From positions 92,501 through 156,500 of the forward strand of contig JAMWET010005514.1 of NCBI GenBank assembly GCA_024036415.1: a stretch of DNA of 64,000 bases. Direction: 5' to 3'. The notes beneath the pieces are model-generated. The model searched no databases. It was not told the origin of the DNA and was given only the letters and a program-made list of their open reading frames with translations. Positions 41,513 through 43,955 of this stretch are shown piece by piece (within the stretch, counting starts at the first letter, position 1; every line of letters starts with the position of its first letter). The DNA comes from Prochilodus magdalenae. Taxonomy: Eukaryota > Chordata > Actinopteri > Characiformes > Prochilodontidae. A program made the position numbers and the translations under genes.

Positions 41513-43379
41513 GTATATAAAGAAAACCAATTCTTAAAGCATTTTGTAATATTTAAATTTTATTTAAATTTAATATTTAAAAACAGAAAAAAAAAGAAAT
41601 CAGATGCAAACATTTGCTTATGTATTAAAACACATTTTAAGAACTAGATTTCCAGATCAGATTTGACATTATGAATAAGTGATGTAATTTTACAGAAGTG
41701 ACAAAATATTCATCATTTTGAAAGAAAGTTGCAGTGAGATTTTATTCCTTTAAGTGTGTTTGTATATTTTGTATATTGTTTATGTATACTGACATTTTCT
41801 CTCTTCATTTGACTCACCAGAGCAAGTCGATTTGCAGAGCTGACCATGATGGGTTTTATGACACTCGCCTATTTAATAAAAAACACAAACAAACGTCATA
41901 AACAAACGTTAGGTAGAACAAAAATTATCCATTGAGTTCATCAGTTGCATTAGCCGTATATTAACCATCACTAGCATGAAATTTTAATACATCAATATCT
42001 AGAATAAAGTTCTAATAACATTACTATCTATTACATTATTTAAAAAGTATAATAACTAGAATGAAATTATAGCAACATTAATATCTAGAAAACGCTCAAT
42101 AAAAAATAATGTCCAGAGCTATAAATTAATATCAGAGCATAACATTAATATCTATCATAAAACTAAATTACCCAGAGTCAAGTTCTAGTCAGTTACAATC
42201 AAGAATTAGCTGTATTGTCATTAACATGTAAAATAAAAACAATATTTAGAGTAAAGAAAATAAAGTTCCAAAAAGGTTCTACAATTTAGAATTACATTTT
42301 AATAGATTTGGTTTCCAGAATAAAGATTTAATAACATGAATAAGTAGAATAAAGTCACAATACAACAAATATCTACAATGAAATTCTAATAAATATTATA
42401 TTTTAAATAAAGTTCTACTAAAATTAATGTCTACAGTGAAATTTTGAGACAATAAACATAAAACATGAAATTTTAATTAATTTAATATACAGAATAATGT
42501 TTTTATTTAAAAAGATAAATCTCAGGAATTAAATTTAATAAAAAATGAATATGTAGAATAAAATTATAACAAAAAATAGCTTCCAGAAAGAAGTTAAAAT
42601 AGAATAACACCTAAAATAATTACTGGGACTGAATTATAATAAGTGTCATATTAATAATATCCTGTATTAGAAAAGTGGTGATGAGATGTAACTGTGAGAA
42701 TGAAGTCCTGTTACATCTGGCCTTTAGAGTTCTAATAAAGCTGAAATTATTTTCAAATTTTAACTTTGCAAAGTGAAGTTCTAATAAACTTTACATCCAG
42801 AATGTCTTGATCTCCCAAAAAATGATGATCATGAAACAGAAAATGTGATAAAATCATGATATATATCGTCGCTGTTCAAAGAAAAACATGTATCTCCATT
42901 TTTGTTGATTTTTACTTTTATGTCTCATTTGATCACATGAGCTGCTGTTTACACTGTGTGGAGATTTCATGAAGAATGGACCAACAGAAATGGTCTAAAA
43001 CTGCTTGGAAAGACGTCTGGTTCCATTGACTTCCATTCAAATGAAATTAGGTTTTTGGCCTCTCCTGTAAAGTTGCCATTCTGGAGATACCATTGGACAG
43101 CGACGATATACTAGCTTGTTATATAATACTTATATTTAAATTATAAATTTTATTATTAATTTTATTATTTTTTTAAATTAAATAATAGCTTTAAAATTAA
43201 ATTATAATTTAAACAGTACCGTGTGTGTAAACTCTAACGCGTTGTGTTCGAGGTCATTGAGCTCTGTTCATATCAGAAGCAGCTTTAAAATAAGTCCACG
43301 TACCACTGAAGACGGTGAGCAGAAGCAGCATGCAGAGGGAACCTCGAAGCAGCAGAAGACCCATCACAGACACGGCCAT
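2325..43379 (-). CDS. Large lipid transfer protein gene (apoB/vitellogenin superfamily), 42 exons traced, 3' end not reached
   Basis: This is the overall gene; exons are listed separately. Joining exons 1-42 gives about 6.36 kb of coding sequence (about 2,120 codons) with splice phases that agree at nearly every junction. Residues 1-24 are a hydrophobic signal peptide, so the product should be secreted. Exons 3-14 (about residues 43-630) resemble the lipovitellin N-terminal domain of apoB: paired cysteines, an [12 protein letters not shown] core, a DIYGTC motif and an alpha-helical part ending in [15 protein letters not shown] and [11 protein letters not shown]. Exons 15-19 resemble the following beta-sheet domain (DUF1943-like). 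The rest is beta-rich, as expected for lipid-binding LLTPs. Family knowledge: such proteins solubilise and carry lipid in plasma or yolk. Vertebrate apoB has one giant exon for its body; here every exon is short, which is closer to vitellogenin or insect apolipophorin. Exon 40 contains an in-frame TAG. It could be a divergent apoB paralogue, an apolipophorin-like gene or a decaying pseudogene. LLTP membership is secure; the subfamily is not. Confidence 0.85.
2546..2681 (-). CDS. LLTP exon 41
   Basis: 136 nt, phase 2 in, phase 0 out, acceptor GCCTTCCAG, donor GTATGA. It encodes [20 protein letters not shown], then [21 protein letters not shown] second acceptor (TTCGTTTTAG, high edge 2627) has the better pyrimidine tract and the same phase, so the 5' edge is uncertain. 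Confidence 0.72.
2819..3975. repeat. 41-bp minisatellite (about 28 copies)
   Basis: The unit begins TGTTGGTGTACGGATAAAGG followed by AATGAAGGGATGAAGGAGCAA. Because 41 is not a multiple of 3 and the minus strand has no stop in any phase, long overlapping frames result; they are not genes. Intron between LLTP exons 40 and 41. Confidence 0.92.
4197..4393 (-). CDS. LLTP exon 40 with an in-frame TAG
   Basis: 197 nt, phase 0 in, phase 2 out, acceptor AAATCACAG, donor GTTCAG. The frame reads [25 protein letters not shown], then a TAG stop at 4301-4303, and goes on in the same frame as [34 protein letters not shown]. Both edges fit exons 39 and 41 in phase, and both halves look like LLTP strands, so a single nonsense change in a real exon is the simplest reading. 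A strong donor (GTGAGG) follows the TAG directly; even if used, the TAG remains the last codon. Confidence 0.65.
4472..4545 (-). repeat. tRNA-derived SINE head
   Basis: On the minus strand an A-box-like TAGCGTAGTGGGTAAC and a B-box-like GGGCTCGATCC lie at the spacing of a Pol III promoter. The rest does not fold as an intact tRNA, so a SINE head is more likely than a tRNA gene. It lies about 80 bp upstream of LLTP exon 40. Confidence 0.6.
4860..5275 (+). mobile_element. Tc1-like element E2, copy 2 (fragment)
   Basis: Repeats the GACAATAATGCCAGAGGGGA to CAGGAGGAATCAGGTTGATG block of the other E2 copies; the 3' half is missing. Confidence 0.6.
5283..5523 (+). mobile_element. TA-target MITE, copy 2
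   Basis: Same inner sequence (GTCAATGGAACCAGACGTCT) as copy 1; ends are degraded (CCCCCCAAAAAAAAC on the left, GGACAGCGAAGAC on the right). Lies between LLTP exons 39 and 40. Confidence 0.75.
5590..5667 (-). CDS. LLTP exon 39
   Basis: 78 nt, phase 0 both sides, acceptor GTTTTCACAG, donor GTAAGG. It reads [20 protein letters not shown], then LEQSLR. Confidence 0.72.
5783..6147. repeat. 25-bp minisatellite (about 14 copies)
   Basis: The unit is GGCCAACCACACGAAACCTT + CCATA with an A/G variant (GGCCAGCC) and, on the right, a CGACACC variant. Intron between LLTP exons 38 and 39. Confidence 0.92.
6470..6850 (+). mobile_element. Tc1-like element E2, copy 3 (fragment)
   Basis: Contains GGGAGGTTCTAGAGCCGCTG, GACAATAATGCCAGAGGGGA and the AATCAGGTTGATGAACACAC segment also found at 8.05-8.4 kb. 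Confidence 0.6.
6960..7270 (+). mobile_element. Tc1-like transposase N-terminal remnant
   Basis: Plus-strand frame keeps a helix-turn-helix-like stretch: [20 protein letters not shown], then [19 protein letters not shown]. This resembles the paired-like DNA-binding region of Tc1 transposases. No complete transposase is present. Confidence 0.55.
7548..7699 (-). CDS. LLTP exon 38
   Basis: 152 nt, phase 1 in, phase 0 out, acceptor CCGGAGCAG, donor GTTGGT. It encodes [20 protein letters not shown], then [20 protein letters not shown]. The donor is weak; a GTACAG site 4 nt on would give phase 1 and clash with exon 39. Confidence 0.8.
8050..8815 (+). mobile_element. Tc1-like element E2, copy 4
   Basis: The longest E2 copy in this cluster. 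It includes [12 protein letters not shown] and a [10 protein letters not shown] stretch, the QQDNAP motif around a catalytic Asp of Tc1 transposases, with stops and frameshifts. Ends with the AATATTCTGATATGACTGTA terminal repeat. Confidence 0.65.
8870..9100 (-). CDS. LLTP exon 37
   Basis: 231 nt, phase 1 in and out, acceptor GCTCTTTAG, donor GTTAAA (weak). It encodes [20 protein letters not shown], then [20 protein letters not shown]. Confidence 0.8.
9219..9290. repeat. Short tandem repeat (about 24 bp x 3)
   Basis: Three copies of CCAAGATGACCTCTAACCCxAAG. Confidence 0.75.
9820..10250 (-). pseudogene. Duplicated, decayed copy of LLTP exon 35 and its upstream flank
   Basis: The minus strand from acceptor CTGTTTCAG reads [23 protein letters not shown], against [23 protein letters not shown] in exon 35; homology is lost after about 24 codons. 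The upstream intron flank, including MITE copy 3, is also duplicated. Its phase does not fit between exons 36 and 37. Confidence 0.7.
9994..10240 (+). mobile_element. TA-target MITE, copy 3
   Basis: Left repeat ATATCAGCGCTGTCC, inner core intact, right end altered to TATTTTGGATATGCT. It shares that odd right end with copy 4, showing the two were duplicated together. Confidence 0.75.
10345..10538 (-). CDS. LLTP exon 36
   Basis: 194 nt, phase 2 in, phase 1 out, acceptor TTGTCTCAG, donor GTAGAC. It encodes [20 protein letters not shown], then [20 protein letters not shown]. The phase agrees with exon 35, so the duplicate exon copy between exons 36 and 37 is not needed. Confidence 0.85.
10670..10800. 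repeat. Dispersed fish repeat
   Basis: Holds the common fish repeat text GGTTAGGTGCCTTGCTCAAG followed by CAATCGAACCAGAGACCCTC. It is likely part of a LINE/SINE; the class is not determined. Confidence 0.45.
10840..11255 (-). mobile_element. Tc1-like HTH element E3, copy a
   Basis: Minus strand carries the same coding-like block as copies b-e ([25 protein letters not shown]), a helix-turn-helix of the Tc1/IS630 kind. The right end has GGTGACTCGGTGAGCTG, a short form of the terminal repeat. Confidence 0.65.
11589..11806 (-). CDS. LLTP exon 35
   Basis: 218 nt, phase 0 in, phase 2 out, acceptor TTTATTTCAG, donor GTACGT. It encodes [20 protein letters not shown], then [20 protein letters not shown] and [21 protein letters not shown] decayed duplicate of its 5' end and flank lies at 9820-10240. 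Confidence 0.87.
11870..12024 (+). mobile_element. TA-target MITE, copy 4 (internally deleted)
   Basis: Same left end as copy 3 (ATATCAGCGCCGTCC), deleted in the middle, and the same right end TATTTTGGATATGCT. Lies just upstream of LLTP exon 35. Confidence 0.72.
12030..13195. other. LLTP intron between exons 34 and 35
   Basis: Over 1.1 kb with no recognised repeat or exon, apart from a GCTAGCTAGCTAG run near 12525. Confidence 0.4.
13202..13399 (-). CDS. LLTP exon 34 (acceptor inside a transposon end)
   Basis: 198 nt, phase 0 both sides, donor GTAAAC. It encodes [20 protein letters not shown], then [20 protein letters not shown] and [10 protein letters not shown]. The only acceptor compatible with exon 33 is TGTCTGGGGAG, which lies in the terminal repeat of the transposable element at 13400-14685. 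Other AGs upstream would need a missed exon. Confidence 0.7.
13400..14685. mobile_element. DNA element bounded by GAGCTC-type terminal repeats, with a 31-bp array inside
   Basis: Left end (AGCTCCCCAGACAAAAACGA) and right end (TCGTTTTTGTCCGGTGAGCT) are inverted copies of one repeat, also seen at both ends of the element at 33757-34262. The middle is a 31-bp tandem array. The left end supplies the apparent acceptor of LLTP exon 34. Confidence 0.6.
13870..14425. repeat. 31-bp tandem repeat (about 17 copies)
   Basis: The unit reads about TTTACGGACATTTACGGAAA plus TACGGAACAAA; it is itself built of TTACGGA submotifs. Copies differ by a few bases. It lies inside the element at 13400-14685. Confidence 0.85.
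14769..14852 (-). CDS. LLTP exon 33
   Basis: 84 nt, phase 0 both sides, acceptor TTCCTAG, donor GTAGGA. It reads [20 protein letters not shown], then CISFHSNQ, with two cysteines. Confidence 0.78.
15135..15294 (-). CDS. LLTP exon 32
   Basis: 160 nt, phase 2 in, phase 0 out, acceptor TTCCCACAG, donor GTGAGTT. It encodes [20 protein letters not shown], then [21 protein letters not shown] decayed Tc1 copy fills the intron before it. Confidence 0.85.
15340..15930 (+). mobile_element. Decayed canonical Tc1 element
   Basis: The plus strand follows the classic fish Tc1 transposase region: AGTCAGACAGCTTGTGTACA (helix-turn-helix), then CCATCTGTGAAACATGGTGG (the VKHGGGS motif), then a CAAGACGACGGCCCT stretch matching the QQDNDP motif. 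It is riddled with stops. Intron between LLTP exons 31 and 32. Confidence 0.8.
15966..16108 (-). CDS. LLTP exon 31
   Basis: 143 nt, phase 0 in, phase 2 out, acceptor TTGTGTTTCAG, donor GTCAGT. In the phase set by exon 30 it reads [20 protein letters not shown], then [20 protein letters not shown]. Another frame is also open but breaks the phase. Confidence 0.82.
16153..16400 (-). mobile_element. TA-target MITE, copy 5
   Basis: Reverse-oriented copy with ends TCGTGGCTGTCC and GGACAGTGACGA between TA pairs. Intron between LLTP exons 30 and 31. Confidence 0.8.
16856..17044 (-). CDS. LLTP exon 30
   Basis: 189 nt, phase 0 both sides, acceptor TTGGCCAG, donor GTAAGG. It encodes [20 protein letters not shown], then [20 protein letters not shown]. 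Confidence 0.87.
17253..17700 (+). mobile_element. Tc1-like HTH element E3, copy b
   Basis: Left repeat with GGACAAACAACGAGCCACCT; plus-strand frame reads [20 protein letters not shown], then [35 protein letters not shown]. In the intron between LLTP exons 29 and 30. Confidence 0.7.
17884..18095 (-). CDS. LLTP exon 29
   Basis: 212 nt, phase 1 in, phase 0 out, acceptor ACCTACAG, donor GTATGT. It encodes [20 protein letters not shown], then [20 protein letters not shown]. Confidence 0.85.
18226..18409 (-). CDS. LLTP exon 28
   Basis: 184 nt, phase 0 in, phase 1 out, acceptor CATTGTAG, donor GTATCT. It encodes [20 protein letters not shown], then [20 protein letters not shown]. The KRRR/S stretch is a possible basic processing site. 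A 0.74-kb GAA/TTC tract lies in the intron between exons 27 and 28. Confidence 0.87.
18895..19640. repeat. GAA/TTC polypurine-polypyrimidine tract 1
   Basis: About 740 bp of TTC with CTC and TTTT interruptions on the plus strand, so the LLTP sense strand is GAA-rich. Both sides match tract 2 (CAGGGCAGACCCCCAAGCAC before, TCTAGAGAATTC after). Intron between LLTP exons 27 and 28. Confidence 0.92.
19970..20235. mobile_element. Dispersed element fragment, copy 1
   Basis: Homologous to 36640-36945 by shared blocks (GCTTATACAGGTGTGGGCGT). Lies just left of LLTP exon 27. Confidence 0.5.
20249..20407 (-). CDS. LLTP exon 27
   Basis: 159 nt, phase 0 both sides, acceptor CGATTACAG, donor GTACGG. It encodes [20 protein letters not shown], then [20 protein letters not shown], typical LLTP beta-strands. 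Confidence 0.85.
20481..20614 (-). CDS. LLTP exon 26
   Basis: 134 nt, phase 1 in, phase 0 out, acceptor TTTCTCTAG, donor GTACCAG. It encodes [20 protein letters not shown], then [20 protein letters not shown]. Two cysteines are likely to pair. Confidence 0.85.
20699..20854 (-). CDS. LLTP exon 25
   Basis: 156 nt, phase 1 in and out, acceptor TTCCTCCACAG, donor GTGAGAG. It encodes [20 protein letters not shown], then [20 protein letters not shown], with alternating beta-strand patterning. Confidence 0.85.
21195..22082. repeat. GAA/TTC polypurine-polypyrimidine tract 2
   Basis: About 880 bp of the same composition and the same flanks as tract 1, in the intron between LLTP exons 24 and 25. The two tracts are paralogous copies of one larger unit. 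Confidence 0.92.
22313..22493 (-). CDS. LLTP exon 24 (possible GC-AG intron)
   Basis: 181 nt, phase 0 in, phase 1 out. It encodes [20 protein letters not shown], then [20 protein letters not shown] and SAKLRNVF. Two donors keep the phase: a GC donor (CTCAG/GCAAGG, used here) or GTAAAG 21 nt earlier (exon low edge 22334). The GC site has a perfect exon context. Confidence 0.8.
22575..23306. mobile_element. Foldback (long inverted repeat) element
   Basis: Two arms of about 250 bp (22575-22850 and about 23040-23306) are reverse complements: for example ATGGTCAGGACCCCCACAGG against its complement near 23200, and TGAGTGGATCAGACAC against GTGTCTGATCCACTCA. The loop holds a short CCCACAGGACxCTG tandem repeat. 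Intron between LLTP exons 23 and 24. Confidence 0.82.
23366..23445 (-). CDS. LLTP exon 23
   Basis: 80 nt, phase 1 in, phase 0 out, acceptor CTTCTACAG, donor GTAACA. It reads [20 protein letters not shown], then RYHYYLK. The intron before exon 24 holds a foldback element. Confidence 0.78.
23561..23714 (-). CDS. LLTP exon 22
   Basis: 154 nt, phase 0 in, phase 1 out, acceptor TGTTTCCTAG, donor GTTGCT. It encodes [20 protein letters not shown], then [20 protein letters not shown] and LKTIIIQ, amphipathic strands. Confidence 0.82.
24252..24448 (+). mobile_element. TA-target MITE, copy 6 (truncated)
   Basis: Core GTCAATGGAACCAGACGTCT and the AAAAGTAAAAATGGACA tail are present; both terminal repeats are lost or diverged. 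Ends about 25 bp before the donor side of LLTP exon 21. Confidence 0.7.
24475..24644 (-). CDS. LLTP exon 21
   Basis: 170 nt, phase 1 in, phase 0 out, acceptor CCTGCCGCAG, donor GTATGT. It encodes [20 protein letters not shown], then [20 protein letters not shown] and [12 protein letters not shown]. This parallels apoB '..LNYCTSGAYS...YYPLTGDTRLELELRP'. Confidence 0.85.
24729..24820 (-). CDS. LLTP exon 20
   Basis: 92 nt, phase 2 in, phase 1 out with donor GTACAG. It reads [20 protein letters not shown], then [11 protein letters not shown]. It resembles the apoB linker before the 'SVCKQVFPGLNYC' cysteines. A stronger GTGAGT donor lies inside it, but using that would break the phase into exon 21. 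Confidence 0.7.
25010..25500. repeat. ATATT pentanucleotide array
   Basis: Runs of TATTA/ATATT at 25013-25095, 25199-25266 and 25450-25495 separated by A/T-only sequence. Intron between LLTP exons 19 and 20. Confidence 0.9.
25824..25980. mobile_element. Palindromic MITE, larger copy
   Basis: Left CTGTTCCACCTTAAATGG and right CCATTTAAGGTGGAACAG are inverted. Same family as 50650-50724. About 160 bp left of LLTP exon 19. Confidence 0.7.
26139..26321 (-). CDS. LLTP exon 19
   Basis: 183 nt, phase 2 in and out, acceptor TTTCCTCCAG, donor GTCTGT. It encodes [20 protein letters not shown], then [20 protein letters not shown]. It corresponds to the apoB 'VTNMGIIIPDFARSGVQMNT...GKLKFIIPSP' strands. 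The intron before it is almost filled by a 1.9-kb 33-bp minisatellite. Confidence 0.9.
26352..28290. repeat. 33-bp minisatellite derived from a Tc1 transposase motif (about 59 copies)
   Basis: The unit reads CTACCTCCACCATGTTTCAC + AGATGCCATAACA. As 33 is a multiple of 3, both strands stay open for over 650 codons; the minus strand repeats [11 protein letters not shown]. This is the Tc1 transposase KHGGGSVM(V)WG motif. It is not a gene: it sits in the intron between LLTP exons 18 and 19 with no start or splice context. Confidence 0.93.
28404..28588 (-). CDS. LLTP exon 18
   Basis: 185 nt, phase 0 in, phase 2 out, acceptor TGCATCTCAG, donor GTAAGC. It encodes [20 protein letters not shown], then [20 protein letters not shown]. 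It fits the apoB 'ENAFELPTGAGLQLQISSSG' strand pair. Confidence 0.9.
28653..28984. mobile_element. Short Tc1-type MITE
   Basis: Left end CACTGTATGTCCAAAAGTTT and inverted right end GTGTCTACATACCTTTGAAC, the well-known fish Tc1 end sequence. It stops about 10 bp from the donor of LLTP exon 17. Confidence 0.7.
28995..29150 (-). CDS. LLTP exon 17
   Basis: 156 nt, phase 0 both sides, acceptor TTGGCTTCAG, donor GTGAGAG. It encodes [20 protein letters not shown], then [20 protein letters not shown]. It is flanked on both sides by transposon remnants; one ends about 10 bp past the donor. Confidence 0.85.
29268..29760 (-). pseudogene. Tc1-like transposase C-terminal fragment
   Basis: An open frame of about 140 residues contains [20 protein letters not shown] and [20 protein letters not shown], the [17 protein letters not shown] box with the last catalytic acid region of Tc1 transposases. 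The N-terminal half is gone. In the intron between LLTP exons 16 and 17. Confidence 0.85.
29870..30345 (-). mobile_element. Tc1-like element remnant
   Basis: Contains the widespread fish sequence around GGTCAGGACTCTGACTTAGC and TTTTGGGTCATTGTCTTGGT. It also has CTACCTCCACCATGTTTCAC, which on the minus strand encodes the VKHGGGS-type motif and matches the 33-bp minisatellite unit at 26.35-28.29 kb. Confidence 0.75.
30376..30588 (-). CDS. LLTP exon 16
   Basis: 213 nt, phase 0 both sides, acceptor TTGCATTCAG, donor GTGAAT. It starts [20 protein letters not shown], like apoB 'IGLEGKGFEPTLEALFG'. It then runs into a charged, low-complexity tail ([20 protein letters not shown]) where apoB has an ordered helical stretch. 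It looks diverged or shortened compared with apoB. Confidence 0.85.
30685..30803 (-). CDS. LLTP exon 15 (start of DUF1943-like sheet)
   Basis: 119 nt, phase 1 in, phase 0 out, donor GTGACG. It encodes [20 protein letters not shown], then [20 protein letters not shown]. It aligns by eye with apoB 'AKIEGNLIFDPNNYLP..', the first strands of the beta-sheet domain. Confidence 0.9.
30890..31048 (-). CDS. LLTP exon 14
   Basis: 159 nt, phase 1 in and out, acceptor TTTTCATTCAG, donor GTACGTT. It encodes [20 protein letters not shown], then [15 protein letters not shown] and [12 protein letters not shown]. This matches the apoB 'VKNFVASHI...FRKFSRNYQ' end of the helical domain. Confidence 0.92.
31237..31381 (-). 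CDS. LLTP exon 13
   Basis: 145 nt, phase 0 in, phase 1 out, donor GTAGGAG. It encodes [20 protein letters not shown], then [20 protein letters not shown]. '[14 protein letters not shown]' is one of the most conserved LLTP signatures. The preceding intron contains a 57-bp minisatellite. Confidence 0.92.
31498..32455. repeat. 57-bp minisatellite (about 17 copies)
   Basis: The unit holds CCTCCATAGGCCCACAAACT, CCTCAACCCATGCATATCAG, AACTGTACTCAGGTGGT. The length of 19 codons keeps several frames open. Intron between LLTP exons 12 and 13. Confidence 0.92.
32731..32883 (-). CDS. LLTP exon 12
   Basis: 153 nt, phase 0 both sides, acceptor GACGTAG, donor GTGAGT. It reads [20 protein letters not shown], then [16 protein letters not shown]. 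It corresponds to the apoB 'RVIGNMG...AAIQALRKM' helices. Confidence 0.88.
32985..33173 (-). CDS. LLTP exon 11
   Basis: 189 nt, phase 0 both sides, acceptor CCCTCAG, donor GTTAGTC. It encodes [20 protein letters not shown], then [20 protein letters not shown], helices of the LLTP superhelix with two conserved-position cysteines. Confidence 0.85.
33260..33425 (-). CDS. LLTP exon 10
   Basis: 166 nt, phase 2 in, phase 0 out, acceptor TCTTGCAG, donor GTGAGT. It encodes [20 protein letters not shown], then [20 protein letters not shown]. It matches the apoB helix pair around the CGxxxC motif. Confidence 0.86.
33589..33692 (-). CDS. LLTP exon 9
   Basis: 104 nt, phase 0 in, phase 2 out, donor GTCAGT. 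It encodes [20 protein letters not shown], then [15 protein letters not shown], two amphipathic helices of the LLTP helical superdomain. Confidence 0.82.
33757..34262 (+). mobile_element. Tc1-like HTH element E3, copy c (both ends)
   Basis: About 500 bp with inverted ends TGTAAGCTCACTGGATAAAA and its partner ending TTTATCTGGGTGAGCTCAAT. The body keeps [20 protein letters not shown], then [17 protein letters not shown]. This copy defines the family ends. No DDE catalytic region is present, so it is non-autonomous. Intron between LLTP exons 8 and 9. Confidence 0.75.
34326..34465 (-). CDS. LLTP exon 8
   Basis: 140 nt, phase 1 in, phase 0 out, acceptor CTCTTTCAG, donor GTCAGA. It reads [20 protein letters not shown], then [20 protein letters not shown]. 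It spans the junction from the last strand of the barrel to the first helices of the alpha-helical domain. Confidence 0.85.
34470..35480. other. LLTP intron between exons 7 and 8
   Basis: About 1 kb of unique-looking sequence; nothing recognised. Confidence 0.4.
35482..35659 (-). CDS. LLTP exon 7
   Basis: 178 nt, phase 0 in, phase 1 out, donor GTAACG. It encodes [20 protein letters not shown], then [20 protein letters not shown]. The two cysteines and the hydrophobic strands match the end of the N-terminal beta-barrel of apoB. Confidence 0.87.
35737..35874 (-). CDS. LLTP exon 6
   Basis: 138 nt, phase 0 both sides, acceptor CCTCTACAG, donor GTAAG. It begins [20 protein letters not shown] and continues [17 protein letters not shown]. 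This corresponds to the apoB V/DxYGxC segment and the following 'xRDLxxC' strand. Confidence 0.88.
36095..36350 (+). mobile_element. TA-target MITE, copy 7
   Basis: Ends TCGTTGCTGTCC and GGACAGCGATGA with TA on the right. Intron between LLTP exons 5 and 6. Confidence 0.8.
36640..36945. mobile_element. Dispersed element fragment, copy 2
   Basis: Shares with 19970-20235 a series of blocks (CATGCCTC, CGCTGGxCAGTG, ACTTATACAGGTATGGGC, CATGCCCTGAGGT). The element class is unclear; a degraded Tc1 type is likely. Confidence 0.5.
37332..37497 (-). CDS. LLTP exon 5
   Basis: Phase 2 in, phase 0 out, acceptor GCTTTCGGCAG, donor GTGAGG. It encodes [20 protein letters not shown], then [20 protein letters not shown]. 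The [12 protein letters not shown] segment is a hallmark of apoB-type LLTPs. Confidence 0.88.
37725..39125. repeat. About 160-bp tandem repeat (about 8 copies)
   Basis: Each unit holds CTGGTGTTGTAGTCAAGACC, AATACCGAGACCAGGACATG and CCGAGATCAGACCGAGACTG. Spacing between units is about 157-168 bp, with one longer copy (about 200 bp) carrying an inner duplication. Intron between LLTP exons 4 and 5. Confidence 0.9.
39514..39584 (-). CDS. LLTP exon 4
   Basis: A 71-nt exon, phase 0 in, phase 2 out, donor GTAAAC. It reads [20 protein letters not shown], then KNI. In apoB the same place holds the linker after the first cysteine pair. A Tc1-like element sits in the intron between this exon and exon 3. 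Confidence 0.75.
39703..40472 (+). mobile_element. Tc1-like element E1, copy 1
   Basis: Ends share CATCATCAAAATAGCTGCAC / CAGCTGTTCTTTGATGGTGA. The plus-strand frame ends in a Tc1 transposase C-terminus ([29 protein letters not shown]). The coding frame is broken upstream. Intron between LLTP exons 3 and 4. Confidence 0.8.
40542..40699 (-). CDS. LLTP exon 3 (start of lipovitellin N-terminal domain)
   Basis: Phase 1 in, phase 0 out, donor GTACGT. It encodes [20 protein letters not shown], then [20 protein letters not shown]. The [10 protein letters not shown] strand and the later C..DIDVLPGC match the start of the apoB/vitellogenin N-terminal beta-barrel. The intron before it holds the 0.8-kb GATA/ATCT array. 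Confidence 0.85.
40741..41515. repeat. GATA/ATCT tetranucleotide array
   Basis: About 775 bp of ATCT with CCAT blocks (41030-41060, 41205-41235, 41335-41355, 41440-41470) and CATATATCTAT variants. Intron between LLTP exons 2 and 3. Confidence 0.95.
41818..41868 (-). CDS. LLTP exon 2
   Basis: A 51-nt exon between TTAAATAG and GTGAGTC, phase 1 in and out. It reads [16 protein letters not shown], giving the first cysteines of the mature protein just after the signal peptide. The long first intron above it is AT-rich and carries a MITE. Confidence 0.7.
41870..42860. repeat. AT-rich intron, degenerate repeats of an AGAATAAAGTTCTAATAA type
   Basis: Loose, diverged repeats of about 40-50 bp (AGAATAAAGTTCTAATAACA, AGAATGAAATTATAGCAACA, AATGAAATTCTAATAA). 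No exon is seen. Confidence 0.55.
42866..43106 (-). mobile_element. TA-target MITE, copy 8
   Basis: Near-intact: TCGTCGCTGTTC at one end and GGACAGCGACGA at the other, both flanked by TA. First intron of the LLTP gene. Confidence 0.85.
43304..43379 (-). CDS. LLTP exon 1 (signal peptide)
   Basis: The exon encodes a start and a strongly hydrophobic signal peptide, [20 protein letters not shown], followed by LTVFS. The donor is GTACGT and the exon ends in phase 1. Two start codons are plausible: ATG at 43379 (used here) or ATG at 43364 (MGLLLLRG), which leaves a classic signal peptide. An upstream in-frame Met at 43448 would add an unlikely hydrophilic extension. Confidence 0.75.
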
Positions 43380-43870
43380 CAGGACTACAGTCAGATCAAT
43401 ACCACACAGAGACCTCTCTGAGGACTGAACATTCCCGGGCAGCAGCAAGCAGGCCAGTGAATGAAGCAGGCTAGGCTGAGCCTCACAGAGGTCTCACAGG
43501 AACCAATGAGGAGAGCGTTCCCCAGCAGGAGGCCTGAGGTCCAGTGCCCCATCGAAAGCCCAAAGCTCAGTAGTGGCCGTGTGCATCAGTAGCTTTGAAG
43601 TCAGCTGGGCTTTGCAGATCTCCTCTAGACACTGTTGCACAGGTCACCTCACTTTTTCACATGATCAATAAATAAACAGGAAGTGTGAGTTACAGGGTGC
43701 AGATGTGTGCCTGTAGAGCACGTGTGACTCATTTACTCTTGTGTTATGTGGGTAACTGGTGAATTACTTCCTCCCCAGGGGCGCCATGACCCGAGCATGT
43801 GACTGTACTTATTAGTTTAGATTCCACTGTGTATGTTTCTGTTCGATTTAGAGTATCATTTCAGTGCTAC
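43380..43870. other. Region upstream of the LLTP start
   Basis: It should contain the LLTP promoter and 5'UTR. I see no clear TATA box or initiator and no repeats until the GTA array begins at about 43875. Confidence 0.4.
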
Positions 43871-43874
43871 ACAC

Positions 43875-43906
43875 ATTATTATTATTATTATTATTATTAC
43901 TATTAC

Positions 43907-43955
<49 letters not shown>

